Shown: positions 18,264 to 25,677 of the stretch, piece after piece
Position numbering within the stretch: the stretch's first letter is position 1
Layout: each line of letters starts with the position of its first letter
Translations under genes and position numbers: made by a program
The notes under the pieces: generated by a model
Databases searched by the model: none
The model's input: the letters and a program-made list of their open reading frames with translations, nothing else
What the model was told of the DNA's origin: nothing
From: Clostridium culturomicium
Lineage (GTDB): Bacteria > Bacillota > Clostridia > Clostridiales > Clostridiaceae
Reading direction: 5' to 3'
Assembly: GCF_000821305.1 (NCBI RefSeq)
Contig: NZ_CCXK01000012.1
Coordinates: 1,191 to 65,190, forward strand
Length of the DNA: 64,000 bases

Positions 18264-19121
18264 ATGAAAAAGACAAGTGTATTGGGAAAGGGATTAGCAT
18301 CACTTATTCCTGAAAGTGATTTACAATCAAACGATAGAGAACAAGTGCTAACTATAGATGTTAATTTAATTAAACCCAATAAAAAACAGCCAAGAAAAAA
18401 TTTTGATGATGAAAAACTTATGGAACTAGCTAACTCCATTAAGGAGCATGGAATAATACAACCAATTGTTGTAAAGGAAGAAGACAATATATATACAATT
18501 ATTGCTGGAGAGCGACGTTGGAGAGCTGCGAAGCAGTTGAATTTGAAAGAAGTTCCTGTAATAATAAAGGATTTAACAGAGAGAGAAATTGTTGAAGTTT
18601 CTTTAATTGAAAATATAATTAGAGAAAACCTTAACCCAATAGAGGAAGCTATGGCTTACAAAAGGTTACTAAAAGAATTTAGCTTAACTCAAGAAGAAAT
18701 AAGCAAACAAGTTTCAAAATCTAGAAGTGCAATAGCAAATGCATTAAGACTTTTAAATCTTGATGAAAGAATACAAGGTTACTTAATTGAGGGAGTTATT
18801 TCAGAAGGTCACGGAAGAGCTATACTAGGTCTAGAAAACAAGGAAGAACAATATATCATTGCGCAGAAGGTAATTGATGAAAATTTAAATGTAAGACAAA
18901 CTGAAAGTTTAGTTAAAAATTATGGTAGACATCAAGAAATTAAAGAACCAATTAGAAAGCCAGCAGAAGATATATATTACAAGGACATCAAAGTGAGATT
19001 AGAGAATCATTTTAACACTAAAGTAAACATAAATAATAATTCTAAAAACAAAGGAAAAATAGAGATAGAATATTATTCTCCAGAAGATTTACAAAGAATA
19101 ATAGAAATCCTAGAAGCTTAA
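18264..19121 (+). CDS. parB: Chromosome-partitioning protein ParB/Spo0J
   Basis: 285 residues: KKQPRKNF, GERRWRAAKQL and ENIIRENLNPIEEA form the CTP-binding N-terminal domain. The helix-turn-helix is at about 140-165 (LTQEEISKQVSKSRSAIANALRLL), and a C-terminal dimerisation domain ends in DLQRIIEILEA. It loads as a CTP-dependent sliding clamp at parS; three perfect parS sites lie within 2.5 kb. GGAGG is inside the end of soj. A parS begins immediately after its stop codon. Confidence 0.97.
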   Translation: MKKTSVLGKGLASLIPESDLQSNDREQVLTIDVNLIKPNKKQPRKNFDDEKLMELANSIKEHGIIQPIVVKEEDNIYTIIAGERRWRAAKQLNLKEVPVIIKDLTEREIVEVSLIENIIRENLNPIEEAMAYKRLLKEFSLTQEEISKQVSKSRSAIANALRLLNLDERIQGYLIEGVISEGHGRAILGLENKEEQYIIAQKVIDENLNVRQTESLVKNYGRHQEIKEPIRKPAEDIYYKDIKVRLENHFNTKVNINNNSKNKGKIEIEYYSPEDLQRIIEILEA

Positions 19122-19137
19122 TGTTTCACGTGAAACA
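19122..19137. other. parS: parS site 2
   Basis: TGTTTCACGTGAAACA, perfect consensus, beginning on the base after the parB stop codon. Not part of a longer palindrome, unlike the other two sites. Confidence 0.97.
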
Positions 19138-19154
19138 CAATTGGGAGGATAAAT

Positions 19155-19658
19155 ATGCAAGAGATAATAAATTTAATAAATCAGTATAGTACATATATAA
19201 CTTTAGCATTGATAGGGTTAACATTTATACTTATTATAGTAGTAATAGCATGTATGGTATCTACAAGTAAAATGAAAAATAAGTATAGAAGAATGATGAG
19301 AGGTACTAATAGTAAAAATATTGAGGAACTAATAGTAAAATCATTAGATAAAATTGATAGTATGCAGGAAACTACTGAAAATGTTAAGGAAATATGTGAT
19401 AGCACGTCTACTTTAGTTAAGTCTTGTGTTCAAAAAGTAGCAATGAAAAGATATAAAGCGTTTGAGGATATAGGAAGCGATCTAAGTTATTCCATAGCTA
19501 TGCTTGATGGAAATAATAATGGAGTTATTATAACAAGTATATATTCAAGGAATGAAAGTATAACTTATGCTAAACCTATAGATAACGGAATCTCTAGATA
19601 TGATTTATCGGAAGAAGAAAATAGTGTACTACATCAAGCCATAAATACAAACAATTAA
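19155..19658 (+). CDS. DUF4446 membrane-anchored protein
   Basis: 167 residues. One N-terminal membrane helix (about 15-37, YITLALIGLTFILIIVVIAC), then a basic stretch (KMKNKYRRMMRG), a helical region and a small C-terminal domain with RYKAFEDIGSDLSYSIAMLDG. This matches DUF4446, often encoded right after parB in Firmicutes. Function unknown; a link with chromosome segregation is suggested only by gene order. GGGAGG precedes the ATG. Confidence 0.8.
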   Translation: MQEIINLINQYSTYITLALIGLTFILIIVVIACMVSTSKMKNKYRRMMRGTNSKNIEELIVKSLDKIDSMQETTENVKEICDSTSTLVKSCVQKVAMKRYKAFEDIGSDLSYSIAMLDGNNNGVIITSIYSRNESITYAKPIDNGISRYDLSEEENSVLHQAINTNN

Positions 19659-19664
19659 ATTATT

Positions 19665-19696
19665 AAGATAGAGTTAATTACGACGCTATCTTTTTT
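19665..19696 (+). terminator. Possible terminator of the DUF4446 gene
   Basis: AAGATAG (19665-19671) pairs with CTATCTT (19686-19692) across a 14-nt loop, followed by T residues. It is weaker than the parS-centred palindrome that follows. Confidence 0.5.
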
Positions 19697-19703
19697 AAAA
19701 AGA

Positions 19704-19757
19704 AAAAAGTATAAATAATAAGTGTTTCACGTGAAACATTTATTATTTATACTTTTT
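19704..19757. terminator. Convergent-gene palindrome with parS at its centre
   Basis: Two 27-nt arms (19704-19730, 19731-19757) with a single non-identical position that would be a G-U pair in RNA. The left arm begins with an A tract and the right arm ends in T residues, as in bidirectional terminators. It lies between the converging DUF4446 gene and yyaC, whose stop codon overlaps the right arm end. Confidence 0.7.
19723..19738. other. parS: parS site 3
   Basis: TGTTTCACGTGAAACA, perfect consensus, in the middle of the convergent palindrome. Confidence 0.97.
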
Positions 19758-20373
19758 ATAACGTTTCGGATATATCTAAAAGTAAATCCCCTTTATTTAA
19801 TGATGATGTCTTTCTACCACCTATAGTTTTTAATATTGCATGATATAAACCAGATGAAATTGTTTCGGCTAATTTCATTACAATATAAAGTCTGGTATTT
19901 TGGAGTACCATAAACTCAAGTGAACCTGAAATATTAACTACTCCAGTTATACTAAGGTTACCGACAGAAGGAAGTTTTTTATTTAGTGCTAAACCAGGAT
20001 TCAAAGGTTTAGATTCTATAATAACCTTTCCTACATCCTGGAGATCTCCTAAGGATGCATCAATTGCAATAACATAAGGGTTTGAGTGGGTATTAAGAAT
20101 TAAGTCTTTTACTTCAGATATGTTTTTAGCATGAACTGGATTTTCAAGATTACCATATATGAAGACATTATTCCTTACTAAAAACTTAAGTTTATCTCCG
20201 ACAATTGGGCCTAGACTATCTCCAGTTGATCTATCGGTTCCTACACATAGAATTATAATTTCTTTATTTTCCTTTATAGCCTGAACAATTTCTTGAGAAA
20301 CTACCTCTCTAATATTATAAATGCAATTTTCTGACAATGCATCAAATATAACTTTTTTAGTCATAAAAAACAT
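19756..20373 (-). CDS. yyaC: Spore protease-like protein YyaC
   Basis: 205 residues of the YyaC (DUF1256) family, which resembles the germination protease GPR fold. Key blocks: IILCVGTDRSTGDSLGPIVG, YVIAIDASLG and SVGNLSITGVVNISG. Endospore-formers carry it near oriC; the B. subtilis gene lies next to spo0J. Two starts are possible: the ATG used here is only three bases after GGAGG, and a second ATG nine bases on (MTKKVIFDAL) is 12 away. It is read head-on to replication, unlike most neighbours. Confidence 0.85.
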   Translation of the reverse strand: MFFMTKKVIFDALSENCIYNIREVVSQEIVQAIKENKEIIILCVGTDRSTGDSLGPIVGDKLKFLVRNNVFIYGNLENPVHAKNISEVKDLILNTHSNPYVIAIDASLGDLQDVGKVIIESKPLNPGLALNKKLPSVGNLSITGVVNISGSLEFMVLQNTRLYIVMKLAETISSGLYHAILKTIGGRKTSSLNKGDLLLDISETL

Positions 20374-20434
20374 ACACCTCCTTATTAGTAAGTATTACCA
20401 AAGAGGTGTATTTAATACACTAATAAGTATTAAA

Positions 20435-21592
20435 TTATAAACTTCTTTTTATAATCTCATCTAAAGATTTTAAAATGTAGTCAACATCTTTCTCATCATT
20501 AAAATAGCCGAAGCTGAATCTTAAAGTACCAGAGGGATATGTACCAATAGTTTTATGAGCAAGAGGTGCACAATGAAGCCCTGTACGTGTAATTATATTA
20601 TATTCAGAGTCCAAGATATAACCTAGGTCACTATTATCTAAAATTGAAGAGTTAATAGATACGGTTGAAGTTCTATTAGAAGCAGATAAGTCTCCATAAA
20701 CCTTCATAGTTTCAATGTTAAGGACACCATCGATAAATCGCTGAGTAAGGTATTCTTCATGTTCCTTAATTCTAGAAATGCCTTCTTTTTGTAAAAATTT
20801 TATGCCAGCTAATAAGCCTACAATTCCTGGAGTATTTAAAGTGCCACTTTCAAATTTATCAGGTAAAAATTCAGGCTGAATAATATCAGAGGAAGAACTT
20901 CCAGTTCCCCCTACAATAAGTGAAGAACAAATATCATTAAAGGAATCATCAATTATAAAGCCACCAATACCTTGTGGGCCTAGTAAGCTTTTGTGACCAG
21001 TAAAAGCTAGAGCACTGCAATTTAATGACTTAAAGTCAACATTTAAAACTCCAGCAGTTTGGGCAGAATCAACAATAAAGAAAATATCGTTTTCTTTACA
21101 GATAGAGCCGATTGCTTCTAGAGGTTGAATAGTTCCAATAATATTTGAAGCATGTGAAAGAACTACAAGTTTAGTATTATCTTTAATAGTATTTTTGAAT
21201 TCATTAATATCAATTAAACCTAGAGAATTGCATTGTAAAATATCAAGCTCAATGAGACCTTTAAGTTCAAGATCCTTTAGTGTTCTTAAAGTACTGTTAT
21301 GATCCATAGAGGATGTTATTACATGCCAGCCAGGCTTAACAGAACCTTTAATGAGCATGTTTAAGGACATGGTTATATTGGATGTAAAAATAACATTTTT
21401 TGTATCATCATAATTAAATAATTTACAGAGCTCGTATCTACATTGAAAGATAACTTTATTTCCTTTTAAGGATGAGGTTGACGCACCTCTTCCAGGATTT
21501 CCACCAATGGTTGTCATATAATTCATGATTTCATTATAAACACTATTTGGTTTTGGAAAAGTTGTTGCTGCATTATCAACATATATTTGCAT
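20435..21592 (-). CDS. Cysteine desulfurase-like PLP enzyme (EF2568 type)
   Basis: 385 residues, class V aminotransferase fold. The N-terminus YVDNAATTFPKP is typical of cysteine desulfurases; the PLP-binding lysine is in FTGHKSLLGPQG and the catalytic cysteine in TRTGLHCAPLAHK. The family would take sulfur or selenium from cysteine or selenocysteine as a persulfide or perselenide. In other Firmicutes this subfamily clusters with yedF and DUF3343 in a selenium-dependent set, and here both are read divergently just upstream. No Fe-S scaffold gene is adjacent. Confidence 0.8.
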   Translation of the reverse strand: MQIYVDNAATTFPKPNSVYNEIMNYMTTIGGNPGRGASTSSLKGNKVIFQCRYELCKLFNYDDTKNVIFTSNITMSLNMLIKGSVKPGWHVITSSMDHNSTLRTLKDLELKGLIELDILQCNSLGLIDINEFKNTIKDNTKLVVLSHASNIIGTIQPLEAIGSICKENDIFFIVDSAQTAGVLNVDFKSLNCSALAFTGHKSLLGPQGIGGFIIDDSFNDICSSLIVGGTGSSSSDIIQPEFLPDKFESGTLNTPGIVGLLAGIKFLQKEGISRIKEHEEYLTQRFIDGVLNIETMKVYGDLSASNRTSTVSINSSILDNSDLGYILDSEYNIITRTGLHCAPLAHKTIGTYPSGTLRFSFGYFNDEKDVDYILKSLDEIIKRSL

Positions 21593-21712
21593 TAAATGTA
21601 CCCCCTTATTGTATTGAAATACATAATAGATTTATGAAATGTATTTGAAAATTAAATTTAATATAGATTTTTATTCTGATATAATTAATTTATAGTAATC
21701 GCTATAATAAAA

Positions 21713-21750
21713 TAGTTATTTATTAAACATAGTAGTTGTTTATTAAACTT
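21713..21750. repeat. Two 18-bp direct repeats in a divergent promoter region
   Basis: 21713-21730 and 21733-21750 match at 16 of 18 positions (TAGTTATTTATTAAACAT and TAGTTGTTTATTAAACTT) at a 20-bp offset, about two helical turns. They lie between the desulfurase and yedF. The layout suits a regulator-binding site; no promoter could be placed firmly in this 273-nt gap. Confidence 0.5.
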
Positions 21751-21865
21751 AATTTACTTATAATGATAGCCTATAACAATTTAATAATACATCATAATCA
21801 TATAAATATACAAAAATATAATTAAGTAAATAAATTTGAAAATAAATAAGATTTAAGGGGGAATA

Positions 21866-22474
21866 ATGATGAGAAATATTGAAAATATAATTGATTGTAA
21901 GGGACTTAACTGTCCTATGCCAGTTATAAATACAAAAAAATACTTTGATGGAATTGAAAGTGGTACTGCAGTTGTAATAGTTGATAATAAGGTTGCAAAA
22001 AATAATATAGAAAAGTTCGCTGCATCTAATGGTTTTAAATTTGAAGGCAAAGATAAAGAAAATAATTTGTTTGAAGTTAAAATTACTAAGGGGGAAGTAA
22101 GAGAGCTTCCAAACGAGTCAGAGGTATTAGATATGAATAAAGAGCCATTTACAATAGTAATAGCATCAAATGAGCTTGGAGAAGGTTCTAGTGAATTGGG
22201 AACGGCTCTCATGAAGAGTTATATGTTTGCTTTAGCTGAAGCTGATATAATACCAGATAATTTATTATTTATAAATGGTGGGGTAAAACTAGTAGTTGAG
22301 GATTCTTTAGTATTAGATAGTATAAAGAAGCTTAAAGATAGAGGAACGAATGTTCAAAGCTGTGGTCTATGTCTTGATTTTTATAAGATAAAAGATAAAC
22401 TTGCAGTAGGAGAAATTACAAATATGTATGCTATTATTGAAATGATGAATGGTAGTAAAACAATAAAACTATAA
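21866..22474 (+). CDS. yedF: Selenium metabolism protein YedF (TusA + DsrE-like)
   Basis: 202 residues, two domains. Residues 1-75 are TusA-like with the sulfur-carrier motif GLNCPMP (Cys16). Residues about 85-200 are DsrE-like with SCGLCLDFYKI near 165. This fusion is the YedF family linked with selenium-dependent metabolism. It may carry persulfide or perselenide from the divergent desulfurase-like enzyme. Two adjacent ATGs follow AAGGGGG; either could start it. DUF3343 follows by 23 nt. Confidence 0.8.
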   Translation: MMRNIENIIDCKGLNCPMPVINTKKYFDGIESGTAVVIVDNKVAKNNIEKFAASNGFKFEGKDKENNLFEVKITKGEVRELPNESEVLDMNKEPFTIVIASNELGEGSSELGTALMKSYMFALAEADIIPDNLLFINGGVKLVVEDSLVLDSIKKLKDRGTNVQSCGLCLDFYKIKDKLAVGEITNMYAIIEMMNGSKTIKL

Positions 22475-22497
22475 AAATATTTTAGGAGATAAATTAA

Positions 22498-22758
22498 ATG
22501 AAAGAGTTTTATATAGTGACTTTTAATAATACTCATGAGGCAATGCAAGCGGAATCACTTTGCCTTGAAAATAATCTAAAAGTAACAATGATGCCTACAC
22601 CAACATATATAACAAAAAGTTGTGGAATAAGTCTAAAGATAGAGTTAAGAGATTTAGATATGTTGAAAAATATGGTTAATGATAATAAAATGGCTTATAA
22701 AGCTACATATGAACTAAAGGATAATAAGTTAATGGAAGTAACCTTTAGCAATGATTAA
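22498..22758 (+). CDS. DUF3343 putative Se/S carrier-like protein
   Basis: 86 residues, MKEFYIVTFNNTHEAMQAESL, with the family cysteine in ITKSCGISLKI (Cys42). The DUF3343 family is described as a possible selenium or sulfur carrier and co-occurs with YedF. TTAGGAG precedes the ATG. Co-transcription with yedF is likely. No enzymatic role can be read from the sequence. Confidence 0.75.
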   Translation: MKEFYIVTFNNTHEAMQAESLCLENNLKVTMMPTPTYITKSCGISLKIELRDLDMLKNMVNDNKMAYKATYELKDNKLMEVTFSND

Positions 22759-22805
22759 GATTACAATTTAAAAGTAATGTCAATAATAATATTCAGGAGA
22801 GTACT

Positions 22806-22994
22806 ATGAAAGAATTTGATTTAAATGATATCGTAGAAACTAAAAAGACGCATCCATGTGGAAGTAATAAGTGGGAAGTCATCAGAGTTGGGGCGGATAT
22901 AAAAATTAGATGTATTGGATGTGATAGAATAGTTATGATTCCAAGGAGCAAATTTGAAAAAAGCATAAAAAAGGTAATTAAGGCAACGGAATAA
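22806..22994 (+). CDS. DUF951 small zinc-ribbon-like protein
   Basis: 62 residues, MKEFDLNDIVETKKTHPCGSNKWEVIRVGADIK in outline, with Cys in HPCGS and IRCIGCDR and a basic tail. It matches DUF951, a conserved small protein found upstream of rpsF or ychF in Firmicutes. Function unknown; nucleic-acid binding is a guess from the cysteines and charge. AGGAGAG precedes the ATG. Confidence 0.75.
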   Translation: MKEFDLNDIVETKKTHPCGSNKWEVIRVGADIKIRCIGCDRIVMIPRSKFEKSIKKVIKATE

Positions 22995-23020
22995 AAGAGC
23001 TAAAATAATAAAGCAATCAC

Positions 23021-23049
23021 TTGACTTAAAATAAGTGCTGTGATAAAAT
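23021..23049 (+). promoter_or_regulatory. rpsF promoter
   Basis: TTGACT (23021-23026), 17-nt spacer, TAAAAT (23044-23049), just before the rpsF leader hairpin. Confidence 0.75.
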
Positions 23050-23062
23050 TTATTGATGTAAT

Positions 23063-23100
23063 CCCTGCTGTGAAAATCACAGCCGTTAGTCCGGGGGGAG
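23063..23100 (+). ncRNA. Candidate S6:S18 autoregulatory leader of rpsF
   Basis: A 7-bp stem (23067-23073 with 23077-23083, loop AAA) followed by CGTTAGTCC and a G run that can pair with CCC at 23063-23065. Leaders of rpsF in many bacteria carry an RNA structure with an exposed CCG that binds the S6:S18 dimer and represses the operon. rpsF and rpsR are both in this operon. The match is by context and partial fold only. Confidence 0.55.
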
Positions 23101-23112
23101 GAGGTGAAACTA

Positions 23113-23403
23113 ATGAGATCATATGAAACTATATTCGTATTACACCCATCATTAGACGAGGAAGCTGTTAAAGCTAACATAGAGAAGTTTAAAGGTGTAA
23201 TAGAGAACAATGGTGGAGAAGTTGAGAACGTTGATGTTTGGGGTAGAAGAAAGCTTGCTTACGAAATCGCTAAAGTTAACGAAGGTACTTACACTTTAAT
23301 CAACTTTAAAGCTGGCGCTGAATTACCTAAAGAGTTAGACAGAGTATTCAGAATTACTGATGGTGTTATCAGACATATCATAATCAATCCAGAAAGCAAG
23401 TAG
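23113..23403 (+). CDS. rpsF: 30S ribosomal protein S6
   Basis: 96 residues from ATG (MRSYETIFVLHPSLDEE), with GGAGGAGGTG about seven bases upstream; an earlier in-frame GTG is inside that site. Full-length S6 with the VWGRRKLAYEIAKVNEGTYTLINF core. It pairs with S18, encoded two genes on, in the 30S platform. The stop codon overlaps the ssb ribosome-binding site. Confidence 0.97.
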   Translation: MRSYETIFVLHPSLDEEAVKANIEKFKGVIENNGGEVENVDVWGRRKLAYEIAKVNEGTYTLINFKAGAELPKELDRVFRITDGVIRHIIINPESK

Positions 23404-23412
23404 GTGTTATTT

Positions 23413-23850
23413 ATGAATAAAGTTGTTCTAATCGGAAGATTAACCAAAGACCCAGAGTTGAAATTTACTCCAGGTACAGGTACAGCTGTAGCAACGTTCA
23501 CACTTGCAGTTGATAGAAGATTTAAGAAGGAAGGTCAACAAAGTGCAGACTTTATTCCTGTCGTAGTATGGGGAAAAACTGCTGAGAATACAGCAAATTA
23601 CATGAGTAAGGGTAAACTTATGAGTGTAGCTGGTAGAATTGAAACTCGTTCTTATGAAGCTAAAGATGGCGGAAGAAGATATGTAACTGAAGTAGTAGCT
23701 GATGAAGTAAGTTTCCTTGAATGGGGAGGCAATAAATCATCGGGAATGAATACGGGCATGGGTTCTCCTATGGAACCATCAATTCCATCAGATTATTTTG
23801 GTGGTGGAGATATGACTCCAATTGATGACGGTGAGGATATGCCATTTTAA
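23413..23850 (+). CDS. ssb: Single-stranded DNA-binding protein
   Basis: 145 residues from ATG (MNKVVLIGRLTKDPELK); an in-frame GTG nine bases earlier is part of the AGGTG ribosome-binding site. OB fold at residues 1-105, a short Gly/Pro-rich linker, and the acidic tip DDGEDMPF that docks replication and repair partners. It sits between rpsF and rpsR as in most bacteria, so SSB supply is tied to ribosomal protein control. Confidence 0.97.
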   Translation: MNKVVLIGRLTKDPELKFTPGTGTAVATFTLAVDRRFKKEGQQSADFIPVVVWGKTAENTANYMSKGKLMSVAGRIETRSYEAKDGGRRYVTEVVADEVSFLEWGGNKSSGMNTGMGSPMEPSIPSDYFGGGDMTPIDDGEDMPF

Positions 23851-23880
23851 TAAATTTAGGTAAAAGGAGGTAAGTGCACA

Positions 23881-24135
23881 ATGGCTTATGATAGAAATGA
23901 TAAGAGAAAAGGCGGAAACAGAAAAAGAATGAAAAGAAAAGTTTGTTCTTTCTGTATGGATAAAGCCACTTCTATAGATTACAAAGATATCAATAAATTA
24001 AGAAAGTACGTTACAGAAAAAGGTAAAATATTACCAAGAAGAATTTCTGGAAACTGTGCTAAGCACCAAAGAATGTTAACTGTAGCTATTAAAAGAGCTA
24101 GAAACATAGCATTATTACCATTCACAACTGAATAA
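23881..24135 (+). CDS. rpsR: 30S ribosomal protein S18
   Basis: 84 residues. VCSFCMDK and GNCAKHQR retain cysteines and a histidine of the zinc-binding S18 form, rather than the C-minus form. Core DYKDINKLRKYVTEKGKILPRRISG. AAAAGGAGG precedes the ATG. It is the last gene of rpsF-ssb-rpsR and is followed by a strong terminator. Confidence 0.97.
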   Translation: MAYDRNDKRKGGNRKRMKRKVCSFCMDKATSIDYKDINKLRKYVTEKGKILPRRISGNCAKHQRMLTVAIKRARNIALLPFTTE

Positions 24136-24173
24136 TATAATACTAAGTTTTAGTTAATAACCTATGGTTTAAG

Positions 24174-24211
24174 AAAGACTAGCAAATAAATATTTGCTAG
24201 TCTTTTTATCA
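24174..24211 (+). terminator. rpsR terminator
   Basis: Fifteen-bp perfect stem (24174-24188 with 24191-24205) and a T tail. Confidence 0.9.
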
Positions 24212-24348
24212 TATAAAGTGTAATTAGTAAAATAACCTAAATAAATTTACTTAATTGTGAAATAAATCCAAATAAAATTACCATATTGTTGCATTAAAAC
24301 TAAAAAAAAATTACAATAGATTTATAGCCAAATGAAGGGGGGAATTCG

Positions 24349-24669
24349 ATGAAGCGCGAGGATTTTAATATTATGTCTAACATAAAAATAATTGAAGGTC
24401 TAAAAGCTGATTTATTGTGTATTATAGGGGATTTTTTTAAAGTTTTAAGCAGGGGAAGCAATATAGCACAAGATGCGATTTTAGATTGTATTTCTGGGGC
24501 TATAATAATATTATATATACTATCAGAAAAACTTGGATATTCTCATTTGGCAGTGGATGAAACAATGAAGAAAAAGCTCAAACTAGGTATCATGGAAGGG
24601 GATCCTTTGGAAAAAAACGGTAAAGAATTATCTAAATTACATGATTACATTAGAGAGCGAAATCAGTAG
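24349..24669 (+). CDS. MazG-like family protein
   Basis: 106 residues, all helical in appearance. It resembles the short MazG-like proteins of clostridia found beside the rpsR-gdpP region (AQDAILDCISGAIIILYILSEKLGYS). The EExxD-type metal motif of true MazG pyrophosphatases is not clear, so enzyme activity is doubtful. GGGGGG precedes the ATG. It ends nine nt before the DUF2232 gene and is probably in one transcript with gdpP. Confidence 0.6.
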   Translation: MKREDFNIMSNIKIIEGLKADLLCIIGDFFKVLSRGSNIAQDAILDCISGAIIILYILSEKLGYSHLAVDETMKKKLKLGIMEGDPLEKNGKELSKLHDYIRERNQ

Positions 24670-24678
24670 GAGGATATT

Positions 24679-25674
24679 ATGGAACAAAAGATTAATACCA
24701 AGGGTTTAACAGAGTCTGCAATAATGGCTGCACTAATATCTGTAGTTGTAATATTATCATCGTATTTCTCATTTTTATATGGTATAGCTATGATGATACT
24801 TCCTATAATAGTTGCTGTTGTTCATTATCGTCATGATTTTAAATATTCTGCAGGCTGTGTAATTGTAAGTATGATTATAACTGCAATAATGTTTAATCCT
24901 ATTACAGCAATTACTATGGGGGTAAGCTATGGTATTGTTGGAATATCACTAGGATATGCAGTAAGGAAGCAGTATAGTCCATACAAGATATTAATTTTAA
25001 CAGTTTTGGCTAGTGGAATAGCCGTTACAGTTGATTTTGCCTTGACAGGTATTCTTATTAGCGGTCAAAATATTTTTGAATTTATGAGAAGTCAAGCTAC
25101 TGAGTTTTCAGATATATTTGCTATTTCAATAGATCAAAGCGTAAAGATGTATGAAGCTATGGGAATTACAGGACAGCAGATTGAAATGATGAATCAGATG
25201 AAATCTTTGATAACACCAGAGCTTATATTGATGATATTTCCTGCAGTAATTGTTATTGTTGCATTTTTACAAGGATATGTATGTTATATATTACTTTCAA
25301 TAATATTAAAAAAGTTAAGGTATGCAAAATTGGAAGTTATTAAATTTAGTGAGTTTTATGTTACAAATTTAGTTGGAGCTGCATTAATTGGAACAATGTG
25401 TATAGCGCTTATACTATATGGACGTGGAGCAGCATGGGGAATTACGGTATATAATTCAGTATACATGATAACTATAGTTATATTAGGTATAAATGGTGTT
25501 GCAGCAACACAGTATTTTTTAACTAATAAAATGATGCTTCCCAAAGTGGCTAGGATATTAATAATTGCAGCAGTATTTGTTATGGGTGTGTTTTTTATAT
25601 TTTGTATTATTGGGTTTGTGGAGATGCTTTTAGATTTCAGAAGGCTTGACCCACATAGACTAAGAAAGGCGTAG
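24679..25674 (+). CDS. DUF2232 (YybS-like) integral membrane protein
   Basis: 331 residues with about eight hydrophobic segments. It matches the DUF2232/YybS family encoded just before gdpP in Bacillus and Clostridium. The fold resembles small-molecule transport S-components, but no substrate can be named. AGGAGG precedes the ATG. Its stop is three bases from the gdpP start, a strong sign of coupled expression. Confidence 0.8.
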   Translation: MEQKINTKGLTESAIMAALISVVVILSSYFSFLYGIAMMILPIIVAVVHYRHDFKYSAGCVIVSMIITAIMFNPITAITMGVSYGIVGISLGYAVRKQYSPYKILILTVLASGIAVTVDFALTGILISGQNIFEFMRSQATEFSDIFAISIDQSVKMYEAMGITGQQIEMMNQMKSLITPELILMIFPAVIVIVAFLQGYVCYILLSIILKKLRYAKLEVIKFSEFYVTNLVGAALIGTMCIALILYGRGAAWGITVYNSVYMITIVILGINGVAATQYFLTNKMMLPKVARILIIAAVFVMGVFFIFCIIGFVEMLLDFRRLDPHRLRKA

Positions 25675-25677
25675 TAT

